From: Silene conica | Taxonomy: Eukaryota > Streptophyta > Magnoliopsida > Caryophyllales > Caryophyllaceae | Assembly: GCA_029255685.2 (NCBI GenBank) | Contig: CM055319.2 | Coordinates: 30,661,568-30,725,567, forward strand | Length of the DNA: 64,000 bases | Direction: 5' to 3' | Shown here: positions 1 to 10,032 of the stretch, in pieces | Numbering within the stretch: position 1 is the stretch's first letter | Layout of the letters: the number at the start of each line of letters is the position of its first letter | Made by a program: the position numbers and the translations under genes | Notes under the pieces: model-generated | The model's database searches: none | Seen by the model: only the letters and a program-made list of their open reading frames with translations | Told to the model about the DNA's origin: nothing

Positions 1-1688
1 ACTGTCGAGCCCCAGGTTACCGAGGCCGCTGCTGCGCCTCCCTCCGCTGCGGCCACTTCGTCGAGGGCCACTGGCACTTCTTCACGAGGGATAGACCTCG
101 CCCCTTTACCTAAGAGGCCCGAGGTACGTTTTATTTCTGCCGACCACCGTTCTAGGTTGTCTACGCTTTTGTCTGTACCCCTCACCCCGACCCGTTTCCT
201 CTCGCGACCTGACCTAGAGACTCTAGGTATATATGAAGAAGTTTGCCACCTGCTGAACGGGACGGAGATGTCTGGACTGATTAGGATGGAGGAGCTCACG
301 CTAGATAGACCTACTTACGAGTTCTTTAGCCCCTTCACCTTTGACCCCGAGACCTATAGGGAGGATCGTACTCTCCCTTGTATTCACTTCCGACTCATGA
401 ATGAGTCATTTGACTGGACTCTGGGGCAGTTTGGGGAGGCATTAGGCCTCGTTAGTGATGGACCCATCGAGCCTCCTCGAAGGCTCGTACCTCAGTTGTG
501 GGCTGCTCTCTCTCACACTCCACTCTCTTCACGGAAAGGAGCCCACGTACACACCCCGACCCCTCGTTATTTTCTACGTTTACTGGGTGAGACTATCTTT
601 GGGCGACCCGAGCCCAATAACCTCACCAACACTGAGCTTGCTATCTTGGCCGGCTACGTGAACATCGATTCGCGTACCCCTTTTGTCCTTAACATTTCAT
701 TTTTAGTTGCTCAGTATTGGAGTGGTATTGGGAGGCGGGTCACGAGCTCGATTGTTTATGGCAGATTGGTCACTAGGATCCTCCGCCACATCCGCCCTAC
801 CTACATCGAGAGGGTTGGCCTAGTAGGGGAGATTGGGCGCCTAGGCATAGATGCCATGCGAGTCTTTCGCTGGCTAGATGGGATGACGTGGAAGATTTGT
901 GGCTACCCTTCAGTGACACTACCTTGCGCCACACTTCCTCGTCTTTTACCGCTCTCCACTGCTGAGGGAGCGCGACCACCACCCACCTACCATCTCACCT
1001 TCACCACCGCACCCCCTATTCTTCCGGGAAGAAGAGGAAGCGGGAGGTTGGACAGTCTTCCCAGTCTCAGACTCAGACTCCACCACCTAGGGTTGGACCT
1101 ACACCCACGTCCACGCTCACGTCCACGTCCGCACCCACGTCCACGTCCACGCCCACGTCCGCGTCCACGTTCACCTTCATGCCGACTCCATCTATCACTT
1201 GTACACCTACCACCCTCACCATTCACTCACCTTCACCATCACCTACTCCTGCCCCTACCCCTGCTTCTTCTGGGACGGTTTATCCTCCCAATTTTGTTTT
1301 AAATCCTGCCCTTGAGGCGCCTGCGGTCTCCGACCAAGGGCGTCGTGATCCTGTGCTTGATGGCATTTGCAGGTACCTCACCGACATGCGACGGGATCAG
1401 GCTTTGGCCATGTTCCCTATCTATGAGGACTACATCCGCACAGCACGTCCCCTTCCAGCGGGATGGATTCACCCCTCTTTCTACCGATTCCCAGATGGTG
1501 GGTACCCTGCCTCTTCGTCTTCTGATGAAGAGAGGGAGGAGACACCAGTAGAGAGAAGCCAGTTTTGTGAGTACCACCGTCTTCCATCTTTACTTTTCTT
1601 TATTTTTGTTTTCTTTTTGTTTTTAGGAGCATGTATTTGGTTGTTATCCCCTTTCCCTTGCTTGCTGGTTTTTTATGTGCTGCGATGA
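1..1688 (+). pseudogene. Athila env-like (ATHILA ORF-1) protein, frameshifted, 5' end outside window
   Basis: The frame is already open at base 1, so the N-terminus lies outside the window. The first part (1 to about 960, frame 1) has the block pattern of the ATHILA ORF-1 family: a region around LGIYEEVCHLLNG, then a FRLMNESFDWTLGQFGEALG segment near 390-450. After about base 900 the plausible protein continues in frame 3 (from about 1010 to 1688), with Ser/Thr/Pro-rich repeats, then DPVLDGICRYLTDMRRDQ and YRFPDGGYPASSSSDEE. The frames are therefore broken between about 870 and 1010. The last 40 residues are strongly hydrophobic and could be a membrane anchor. The same bases also look like an intron, with GTGAGT at 1566 and TTTTTAG at 1621-1627. 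The role of env-like ORFs in plant elements is unknown. Confidence 0.75.
1104..1170. repeat. CCACGT-type hexamer microsatellite inside the env-like ORF
   Basis: About eleven degenerate copies of CCACGT, CGCACC or CACGCC run in tandem. In the protein-like frame they encode Pro/Thr/Ser repeats. On the other strand they give a spurious Gly-Arg-rich ORF. The array sits at the hinge between the two env-like blocks and may have helped create the frameshift by slippage. Confidence 0.8.
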
Positions 1689-3272
1689 CAACGAGGGCGT
1701 TGTCTGTTTTGGTTTGGGGAGGGTATGCATCCTTTTGCGTCTGCATTTGCATTTCGTTTGCATTCACGTTTATTACTTTATGTAAATTTCAGAAAATTTC
1801 AACACAAATCACGTTTATTTTTGCATTTAGTAGAGTCGGATTGGAGATTTGATGTTGACAAGTTGTTTATAATCAATTTCATGTCATGTTATGCCAAATT
1901 TCAACCCTTGCCTTGTGAATTTTTAGGCGTTATCCCGAATTTTGTCACGGATTTCATGTTAGACCACTAGACTTGACTCATAGTTTTGGCAACCTACTAC
2001 ACATTCTGAGCTTTAGAGCCTATAAAACTAGTGACATCTATGACCGGTTATTTTAGGATTGTGAGTAGTACTCCTTGCATTTCATGCTTTGCATGTGTAT
2101 GAGTCTTGGTTTCTTATTGCCTACACGTACCGTTTTGTGGTTGGTATTACACGTAGGAGAACTATTGCATCACCCCTTTTCGTTATGCCCGTTTAGCTCC
2201 ACATTAGCCAAAAATTGCCTTTTGTCCCTTTTTGCTACATCCTTTATATTGCCTACCTTATGCTGAGCTAGGAGTAGTGAAGGTTTTTGTGCCTTTTGTT
2301 CAATTTTTGGCCTGTTTTCGTTATTGTTGGAGTATTTACGAAGAGGAGGGGGAGTTTTCAGCCGAGTTTTGCTCGATCGAGGGGTATTTTCACTCGATCG
2401 AGTAGTTTTTCTGGCTCGGTTTGTCGTTCGAGAGCTTTGGAATAGAAACATACTCGATCGAAGCTCCTTGTGCTCGATCGAGTAATCTGGAAAAAAAGCA
2501 CTTGATCGACCGCTTTTGTTTGGTCGATCGAGAAGAAAGACGCCTATCACCGAGAGCTTTCATCATACACAAAAAAAGGAAAAAAAAGAAAAAAAGAGAT
2601 TTCAAAGGAAATATTGATGAAAAGAAAAAAATATAAAAATCAGTATCCGGTTGACAGTCGGTATAGTTTTGGGTAGTATTTGCTTGCCTAGCAAAGGCAA
2701 TGATTTACATGTATAGTCGGAAGAATTGGGAACGTGTTTTCAAGAAATTTGGTGGTTCTAGCTCGGCTTAAACCCCCACTTACCCATATTTGTTTCATCC
2801 CTTTTTGTCCCACTTATCCTCACTATCCCAAAACTTGCAATATTTCGGCGTGTAATGGACATCGTTGGTGGTTGTACGTGTGTACGGTGCTTGAAACCTT
2901 TATTCATGGTAGTCTAGCATTCATGATTTGTCGGTTGTAGTTTAGGCGAGAGTCTATACTTCTTTCTTCTCTTCTCTTCATATATATTTACCATTTGCTT
3001 GCTTGAGAGAAGAGAGATTCCGGGAGAGTCTGAAATTATATGAGTCTAGCAAGGTCGAAAGTCTACATGTGTTTTCCATGATATGCACGAATTCGTTCGC
3101 TTACTTCCAATCTTGGTATCGGTTGATTTTTGGGCATAATATGTACTTGGCTTTGACTATTTTGGTAGCTTGAGTCTTTTCTCCATCCAATAGGTCCATA
3201 GTTCTTCTTTAGTTTGTTTTAGTTTGCATTAGGTTTGCTTGAGGACAACCAAAGGTTCGGTTTGGGGAAGTT
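1689..3272 (+). other. Athila-1 3' noncoding region with polypurine tract
   Basis: No credible gene lies here; the short ORFs are chance frames. It holds an array of CTCGATCGAG palindromes at 2371-2531 (listed separately) and an A-rich stretch near 2570-2630. It ends with the polypurine tract GGTTTGGGGAAGTTTG at 3259-3274, next to the LTR start. A GCTTGAGGACAACCAAAGG segment just upstream (3237-3255) is the usual neighbour of polypurine tracts in Athila and Tat elements; the minus-strand counterpart in Athila-2 sits at about 37038-37075. Confidence 0.7.
2371..2531. repeat. Paired TCGATCGA palindrome array (3' noncoding copy)
   Basis: Three pairs of a 10-12 bp palindrome centred on TCGATCGA have cores starting at 2373/2394, 2454/2474 and 2502/2524, so members of a pair are 20-22 bp apart. 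The text from about 2490 to 2535 (AAAAAAGCAC, palindrome, TTTTGTT, palindrome, GAAG) is clearly related to 4354-4396 in the LTR of the same element. The array is therefore a duplicated cassette and not chance palindromes. Function unknown. Confidence 0.85.
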
Positions 3273-3512
3273 TGATGTGTGCATTTTCTATAGACTTTTT
3301 AGTCTTGTTTTAGCACACATTATCGTAATATTTGGTGATTTTACATCATTTTATACCCTGTATGTGCTACTTTGTGTTCGTGTTGCTATTTTGCAGATAA
3401 TGATCGAATAGTAGCAGAAACCGAGCTCTTTCTGCCTCATTGCACTGTTTTGCCATAGACAACGGGAGAATCACGGTTGGCTATGCATCAATCGAGAAGT
3501 TTGGAGTGAAAA

Positions 3513-4210
3513 TGTAACAACCCGACCCACCACGGTCATAACACATCCCCAATAAGATGGGAGGTATGCCTTTGGGCCCATTATTTGTCCTCACCTAAGC
3601 CCAAAAGCACAAGGCCTTGTTACTAAGTGGTGGATGAAAGTTATTATAAACATATCACAAGCCTCACATTCTACCAATGTGGGACAAATCTCCTCCCATT
3701 TTTGGGGTGTTACAAACTTCCCCACTTAAAGAACACAACGTCCTCGTTGTGCCTTAAGCCAGACCGCATCCAGGGCCAGAATCCTCCCTCGCTAGGTGCC
3801 TTAAGCCAGACCGCATCCAGGGCCAGAATCCTCCCTCGCTAGGTGTGTGACCCGGGTACTCCCGACCACAGGCTCACCACACGGTCGCAGGGTCGCTCTG
3901 ATACCATTTGTAGCAACCCGACCCACCACGGTCATACCACATCCCCAATAAGATGGGAGGTATACCTTTGGGCCCATTATTTGTCCTCACCTAAGCCCAA
4001 AGTGGTGGATGAACAACCCGACCCGCCACCGTCGTAACACAACCCCAATAAGATGAGATGTGTACCTTTGGGCCAAATACTTGTCCTCACTTAAGCCCAA
4101 AAGCACAAGGCCTTGTTACTACGTGGTGGATGAAAGTTATTATAAACATATCACAAGCTTCACATTCTACCAATGTGGGACAAATCTCCTCCCATTTTTG
4201 GGGTGTTACA
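3513..4210 (-). mobile_element. TRIM (terminal-repeat retrotransposon in miniature)
   Basis: Two related LTRs (3513-3714, and 3909-4210 which is enlarged) flank about 194 bp without coding capacity. On the minus strand the LTR reads TGTAACACCCC...GGGTTGTTACA. Beside the right LTR is a Met-tRNA primer site (GGTATCAGAG on the minus strand, about 3897-3906). Beside the left LTR is a polypurine tract (CTTTAAGTGGGGAAGTT, 3715-3731). The element is flanked by a perfect GAAAA duplication (3508-3512 and 4211-4215). The internal part has a 47-bp tandem duplication (3752-3845). It has no genes, so it must have moved with proteins supplied in trans. Confidence 0.9.
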
Positions 4211-4260
4211 GAAAACCAACTTTATTGCCTGTCGAAGGATCTATCGAGGAAGATAAGTCC

Positions 4261-4492
4261 TCGATCGAGCTGTCCTGTGCTCGATCGAGGGAACCAGATG
4301 AAGACATGTACTCGATCGAGCTGTCCTGTGCTCGATCGAGAGGTTTCCACGAAAAAAGCACTCGGTCGAAATCCATTTTGTTCGATCGAGAAGTGCCAAA
4401 GAGGAAGGGTCGATCTAGTAATCTGCAATCTCTCGATCGACCGATGTATGAAGCAAGAAGTGCTCGATCGAGTGGAATTTTCCCTCGATCGA
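4261..4492. repeat. Paired TCGATCGA palindrome array (LTR copy)
   Basis: Five pairs have core starts at 4261/4281, 4312/4332, 4362/4382, 4410/4433 and 4464/4485. Spacing within a pair is 20 bp in the first three, then 23 and 21, and successive pairs begin about 50 bp apart. Two adjacent pairs share the spacer GCTGTCCTGTGC, which marks a tandem duplication. One core is TCGGTCGA, the form found in the other Athila-type element of this window. Confidence 0.9.
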
Positions 4493-5780
4493 GAGTTTTT
4501 GAGACTCTTCGTTTACACTGATTTATTACATCAGTTCATTTTCTTTCTACTATTTAAGTAGCTCGTTTATAGAGCATTAGGTATCTGATTTCAGTCTTGC
4601 AGACCCTAGTTTTGCCCTCTAAAAACTCCTTTTAATTTAAGTAATTTTCTGAACTCATATAGCCGTCGGGTTTTAGTTTTATTTCGGGTTTTCCGTTCTT
4701 CCATTTTTATCTCTGTTCTTGCCTTCAGGACTACTGTAATTCCTTCTCCTTTATCTTTAATTTTGTAATCTCGTTTCAGTTTGCATCTTTTATTTCTATT
4801 TTTCATTCCCGATCAGTTTCGTAGTCCGTACTCTGTTTTCGTTCGTGTTCATCGCCATTCATTCTCGCCTCTTGTCTCTGTCTTCGTTACTGTTTTAATT
4901 CATTTCCTTCTGTCGATCTTATTTCTATCTCAATCTGTTTACTTTAATTCCTGTTCATTCCATATCAAATCGTATGCTAGTTTGTTATTTTACATCCGTC
5001 TTAAGAGCTTTAAACCTCGCATCTCCTTTCCCTCTTAGTTCGCACCAATTTCGAATCCTATTCACTTATTGTTTATAATCTGTTTTTTTTTATCCTTTTA
5101 TCATGTCATATGCTAGAATTTCCCTTGCCGTTATAATCTTTGCCATCCCCACTATGAGTAGCTAAATCCATAATATGTTGGGATGGGGAAGTTGTGTCGA
5201 ATGTATGATATGTAGCAGTCGGGTTAGACCGTCTTTGGTGGGAGTAATCGATAAAACAATTTTATTTTATGTTCGGTTTATTGAGTGCACGCATGAGACC
5301 TTACATTTAGTTAATTCCCGACCTAGACCGGAAGGTTGGATGGGTAAGACTTGTTTAATGATTTTAAATAGTTTTTGTGAGAGCGGAAGTTAAGCAAAAA
5401 CGACCTTAGGGCGACTTAAGACCGGAAGGTATAGTCGGGTTTGAGACTTGACCGTAATAACCCAGCCTTTTCCACCAATTTAAGGCCTATCCCGTTTACG
5501 ACTATCATACGTGAGACACAACGACCCGAATTCCCAACATATTCCTTTCCCCTGATTTTGATCTCGACTTGTGTTATCTACTTTCGTGACTCTTATCTTT
5601 TGCATTTTTCTCATATCGTAGTTTAGTATCACAATTTAAAAACCCCCCAATATCTGTGACAGTAGGTAAAAACTGCTAGTTAAGCAACTCTGCTTCCCTG
5701 AGGAGATCGACCCTATTTACCGCTAACTTCCGTTAGTAGGACCGAGGCTTTTATTTTTGGTGTATGAACGACACGTATCA

Positions 5781-6398
5781 TCGTCCAGATATAATGTTTA
5801 GTGTCTGCGTCTGTGCGAGATTTCAATCTGCACCAAAAGAATCGCACATGTTTGCGGTTAAAAGAATATTAAGATACCTAATCGGAACATCAAAGTTATA
5901 CCTATGGTATCCTATGGACTGTAACTTTAACCTAGTAGGATATTCAGATGCGGATTATGCAGGATGTTCATTAGACAGAAAAAATACTTCGGGGCTTGCT
6001 ACCTTTGTAGGTCCATGTATAATATCTTGGGATCCAAGAAACAAAATTCTGTTGCTCTCTCAACTGCCGAAGCAGAATATATTGCAGCCGCACTGGTATG
6101 TTCTCAACTTTGATGGTTAAAGCAACAATTACGTGATTATGGTATTGATGTAGGATGTGTGCCTATTTTATGTGATAATACGAGTGCTATAATTATATCT
6201 AAAAACCCAGCCCAGCACTCGAGAACTAAACATATTGAAATAAGACATCACTTTTTACGAGACCATGTTGAAAAGAAAAATATAAAATTGGAATTTTGTA
6301 GTACGGAAAAACAATAGGCAGATATCTTCACTAAACCATTGGCTGGAGAACGTTTTGAGACTTTGCGATTGGAAATTGGTTTAATCGGTGGCACCTAA
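5781..6398 (+). pseudogene. Sirevirus (Ty1/copia) RT C-terminus and RNase H, broken
   Basis: The reading starts RPDIMFSVCVCARFQ and continues through AVKRILRYLIGTSKLYLWYP, YSDADYAGCSLDRKNTSG and, after a frameshift near 6030, ALSTAEAEYIAAA and DNTSAIIISKNP. It ends around HSRTKHIEIRHHFLRDHVE and ADIFTKPL. These are the conserved copia RNase H blocks. The remnant has a frameshift at about 6025-6045 and stops near 6120 and 6316. The upstream half of the element lies left of the Athila-1 insertion, outside the window. Confidence 0.9.
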
Positions 6399-6931
6399 TC
6401 AAATCTTAAAAGCAAAAATAACCCAATGACTGACTACGGTTAAGATGAGATTATATGATTGTGTCTGTATACTCCGCTGCATGTGTATGTGTGTATTCGA
6501 TGATTAATTATGTGAACACAATTAAATTATTTAATTCATGTACGTTTGTGCACAACCGAATCTCACAATAATAATACGACACATATTACAATTCACCTTA
6601 CAATATTTACCTATACATATTAATATTAACATATTATTAAAACAAAAAAAGAAAAAAAGAAAAAGGAAAACAACCTAAGCTTACCGTACACGAAACAGCC
6701 TGACCCACTAAACCTACTACCCTCCTCTTCACACGCCACGTGCCCCTACCCCTACACTATTACCCAACTACTCACATTTACCATTACCACTCCCTCTACT
6801 TACCTCACTACCCTCCATTATTACCGTCTCCAAAATCCATCACCAAAAATTCAACCCAAAAACCTCCAAATTTATTACCCCAAACCTCCATAAAAATTCC
6901 GACCAAACACCACCTTTCACCACCAAACACC
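6399..6931 (+). other. Sirevirus spacer between pol and env-like ORF
   Basis: This is noncoding A/T-rich DNA with an adenine-rich stretch at about 6640-6670. It also forms the 5' part of an open frame that runs on into the env-like ORF (from 6740), but the residues before 6932 are low-complexity and lack conserved blocks. A splice acceptor used to express the env-like ORF from a subgenomic RNA would be expected here; none can be confirmed by eye. Confidence 0.5.
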
Positions 6932-8470
6932 ATGCCGCCATCTCGTGCAACCCGTTCTCACAACAAGAAACAAGCTCCACCATCCTCTCCTTCCCAAACT
7001 CCGTCTCCACCGCCGTCACCAATCCCCATCGCCGTCTCTGTTCCAACCTCCGACAACGGGAAACGTCGAAAATTGAACCGCGAGTCTCCATCCGTCACCG
7101 ACGACATGCCTGAGTTCATCTCCGGGAAAAGCTCTCGTACCCTGTTTCGAGACTACTTTATTGAGGCAAACCGCGAAGGATTAGAGCGGGTCCGGATGAC
7201 CAAAACTGAAGGTATGTACATTGACCGAGTTTTACCTTATTCCATACATGCGGGTCGATACTATCCTTCATCATGGGTCGACGGGTCCAAATCTTTAGGG
7301 TTCTTTAAAGAGTTCTTGCAAAATCAAGGGTGGGAGTACATTAGCAACTTCTCGGGTTTGGTGTTTCCGATTGAAATTGTTCAATTCTTTGCGTCGGTTA
7401 AGGGGTGTGAGGAAGGGTTAAGTGCGGTTGTTAATGGTAAGGAAGTGACGGTGTCTAAAAATGAAATTTGTGAAATCTTTAAGCTTGATCAAGACGGTCT
7501 TAATCTTGATCCGAAGAAGGAATGGGGAGTCGTGTCTAAGGACCAAACGATGGTCATCAAAACTTATTTTGATGATTATGCTACGGAAAACACTCCCTTG
7601 TTAACCGCTTCTTTTAGTCCCAAGTTAAAATTGTTTGTGAATTTCTTATGGAACACGGTTTTGCCGAGAAGGGGTGGTCGGGACGAGTTGTCGAGTATTG
7701 AGGCCGTGGTTGTTTACAGTTGGTTGGAGGGTACTAAAATTGATTTAGCCTCTCTTATTTGTAACAAGATTTGTCATGTTTCAAGTATTCTCATCAAGGA
7801 GAAATCGTGCTCAACAATCGACATTCCTTACGGAATGTGGGTGTCCGAGCTTCTTTACAAGAAGGGTGTCGTGGATGATGCAAGTTATGGAGTGATCCCT
7901 CGTGATCGTATGTGTGACAAGCTTCTAAAATTGATGGGTATTTTTTTTGATGTTATAGATCTAACCTTTGGCAAGAGTGTAGGTCCGGAACCCAAGCCTT
8001 GTCCCTCGCCGTTGTTCGAAGGTTTAGAAGCCAAGATGGACAAAATTCTTGGTTTGTGCGAGGTAAAGAAAGAGAAGGATGAGGCAGGGAGTAGTGCCGG
8101 TGAAGGGAACCGAGGTTTCGAGGACGAGATGAGGGCATGGATGGCAAAGGTCGATAAACGCCTTGAGAAGATGGGTTCGGGAGTTCAAATGCTTTGTGAC
8201 GAGTTCTTCGTCATCAGTGATCGTTTGTCTTTCTTGACCACTCAGGGAGGTGCTTTGGTGCGTGACCATGGAGCTATGAGGGAGGATGCAAGTAAGGCTC
8301 TTGAGGCGGTGAAAGCGCTCTCAATGAAGGTACTCAATTTCGAGCTCGCATTGGATGCTCAGGGACGTAATGTGAGCAGCTACCTCGACAGGTTGACCAC
8401 CCTCGAATTCCGCACCCGACCAGATTATGTTAACCCATATGCCAAGCGCCGTGACCCGTCCTCTTCCTGA
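6932..8470 (+). CDS. Sirevirus env-like ORF, intact
   Basis: A 512-residue open frame starts at the ATG in CACCATGCCGCC (6932); a longer frame from 6740 adds only low-complexity residues. It lies between copia RNase H and the polypurine tract, where SIRE1-type elements carry their env-like gene. Residues 1-50 are Pro/Ser-rich with a basic KRRK segment. The middle (about 60-330) resembles the plant putative transposon protein family, with blocks such as GRYYPSSWVDGSKSLGFF and FVNFLWNTVLPRRGGRDE. The C-terminal 150 residues, rich in Lys, Glu and Leu, look like coiled coil. No signal peptide or clear membrane segment is seen, so a true envelope role is doubtful. It stays open although the rest of the element is dead. 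Confidence 0.75.
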   Translation: MPPSRATRSHNKKQAPPSSPSQTPSPPPSPIPIAVSVPTSDNGKRRKLNRESPSVTDDMPEFISGKSSRTLFRDYFIEANREGLERVRMTKTEGMYIDRVLPYSIHAGRYYPSSWVDGSKSLGFFKEFLQNQGWEYISNFSGLVFPIEIVQFFASVKGCEEGLSAVVNGKEVTVSKNEICEIFKLDQDGLNLDPKKEWGVVSKDQTMVIKTYFDDYATENTPLLTASFSPKLKLFVNFLWNTVLPRRGGRDELSSIEAVVVYSWLEGTKIDLASLICNKICHVSSILIKEKSCSTIDIPYGMWVSELLYKKGVVDDASYGVIPRDRMCDKLLKLMGIFFDVIDLTFGKSVGPEPKPCPSPLFEGLEAKMDKILGLCEVKKEKDEAGSSAGEGNRGFEDEMRAWMAKVDKRLEKMGSGVQMLCDEFFVISDRLSFLTTQGGALVRDHGAMREDASKALEAVKALSMKVLNFELALDAQGRNVSSYLDRLTTLEFRTRPDYVNPYAKRRDPSSS

Positions 8471-9165
8471 TCAGATTTCATGATAATACTCTGTTTTCAT
8501 ATTATTGGTTTCGTTTTCGGTCATTTTCTTGTTGTTGTTGTTGGTTTAAGTCCGGGTTGGACTTATTGAACTATTATCCTTGTTTTGGGCCCAACTGACC
8601 TTACCCTTGGCCCATTGTGAATCCGAGGCCTCTGGCCTATTTTGCCTTCCCCTCGGTTCACTACCTTTTATTTTGATTGTGGCCCAATTCTATCTTTCCT
8701 TATTTTGCTTATGGCCCATTAAAACTTTTCACCCTAAGCCGGCCCAATTTTCTTATCTTTGTATTATATTCGGCTCATTGGCTTAGTACTTCGATTTAGT
8801 TGTACGTGTATATTTTTTCTAACATTCGTACTTGTTTTGTATAATATCGTGTGTGTTCGTATATTTTGATTCTTGATGCATGCTTACTTCTGTTTCATAG
8901 TGTATTATTCTAGTCGTTTTATGTCTTTGTTCTCATCTTTTCGATGATATCAAGAGGGGGAAAAATGCGACTTAGATTAGAATTTGCCTAAGCTTGCTCC
9001 TTGTCGTAATTCATTGTCTCTTAGGGTTCTTAAAGGATATGGGTTAGATAGAAGATAGAAACCCTAAGTTAATCTTTGCTATGAATGACCCTTATTATAT
9101 TGAGGGGGAACTTACACTTAGACACAAATCTAAGAAAGACTTGCCATCATCAAAAAGGGGGAATT
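8471..9165 (+). other. Sirevirus 3' noncoding region and polypurine tract
   Basis: The region is noncoding and T-rich, with several short G runs (AAGAGGGGGAAAAATG near 8951, TTGAGGGGGAACTT near 9099). It ends in the polypurine tract ATCATCAAAAAGGGGGAATT (about 9146-9165). Multiple polypurine-like motifs before the LTR are typical of Sireviruses. No gene is seen. Confidence 0.75.
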
Positions 9166-10032
9166 TGTTGAACCATATATTCAAATGTATATATTAAGTA
9201 TATATGTTTATGTTTTGATCAGGGGCGGACCCACGTTATGGCATGGTGTAGCAACTGCTACACCAAAAAAAAAAATCCTCACGATAGAAAAATTTGCCAC
9301 ACCAAAAAAAGAATAATCTTTTGTTTATTATTCTCCCCTAAATCAGTTAATCAAATTCCTAAATAATCTTCCCCATATTCCTAAAATGGTGGTGTATGAA
9401 TTAATTATTTCCCTGTTTAACACAATATCAAAATCAATCTTAACTTAGTAAACTTCCTTTTTTCCATCTATATATTTGGTTTAATTTCCATACCTTTCCA
9501 AAACCCAAAACTCTTAATTCTTAATTACTATGGCAATGTTCCAACGGAAGTGACTGAAGCAGACTCACCGCCGACAATTTAGTCATAATCGCATCACCCC
9601 AACACCACAAATCCGTCAGGTAATTTGAAACTGGACAAATGCTACCTCTTATATGCCATTTTTAGCAATTTAATCTCATTCGTAATGTAATCTGGTATTT
9701 GTAATTGGGTAATCAATTGATTGAATGTTGTTATTATGCTTTGTAGATTGTATATTTGTATTTGTAATTAGGTATTTGGGTAGCTAAAGTTTAGAAAAAT
9801 TGTATGTAACTCAATAAGGGGAAGTGAATCAATGATTTGAGATGAGGATTCGGGTATGGGAAGGGTATTTGGTAATGGTAATTGTAAATTGAATAGGTAA
9901 ATATTGAAGGAAAATGGGTATTGGGGTCTGGGAAGTGGGAAGTAAATTGATTTATGGGGGAGATAAAATGACACTGGACAAAAGCTTCTCGAGAAGCCAA
10001 AAGTCCTTAAAGTACTGTCAACAATTAATTAA

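Larger units (their letters stand above)
1..5780 (+). mobile_element. Athila-type Ty3/gypsy LTR retrotransposon, 3' part (Athila-1)
   Basis: Only the 3' part of the element is in the window: the env-like ORF (1-1688), a noncoding tail, a polypurine tract and the 3' LTR (3273-5780). Gag, pol and the 5' LTR lie to the left, outside the window. The Athila lineage is indicated by an ATHILA ORF-1-like protein downstream of where pol should be and by the polypurine context of an LTR starting TGATGTGTGC. The element ends at ACACGTATCA (5771-5780). Copia coding text (residues RPDIMF) resumes directly after it, so Athila-1 was inserted into the pol gene of a Sirevirus. The TSD cannot be checked because the left junction is absent. 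It was later hit by a TRIM element (3513-4210). Confidence 0.85.
3273..5780 (+). mobile_element. 3' LTR of Athila-1
   Basis: The LTR starts TGATGTGTGC directly after the polypurine tract and ends ACACGTATCA, giving imperfect inverted termini of the TGAT...ATCA kind. It is 2508 bp long including the inserted TRIM (698 bp plus 5-bp duplication), so the original LTR was about 1.8 kb. It contains five palindrome pairs (4261-4492). The 4560-5780 part is T-rich noncoding DNA. Without the 5' LTR the age cannot be estimated. Confidence 0.8.

Noticed and set aside
987-1226. Gly/Arg-rich minus-strand ORF
   Set aside because: It is the antisense of the CCACGT microsatellite in the Athila ORF; low complexity only.
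2371-4492. CRISPR-like spacing of palindromic repeats
   Set aside because: The repeats are only 8-12 bp, come in pairs, lie in a plant retrotransposon LTR, and spacers are not unique foreign sequences. No cas genes.
4058-4561. ORFs with repeated SIELSCARSR-like words
   Set aside because: The repeats are the translation of the palindrome array in an LTR. They run across a TRIM border and lack any conserved domain.
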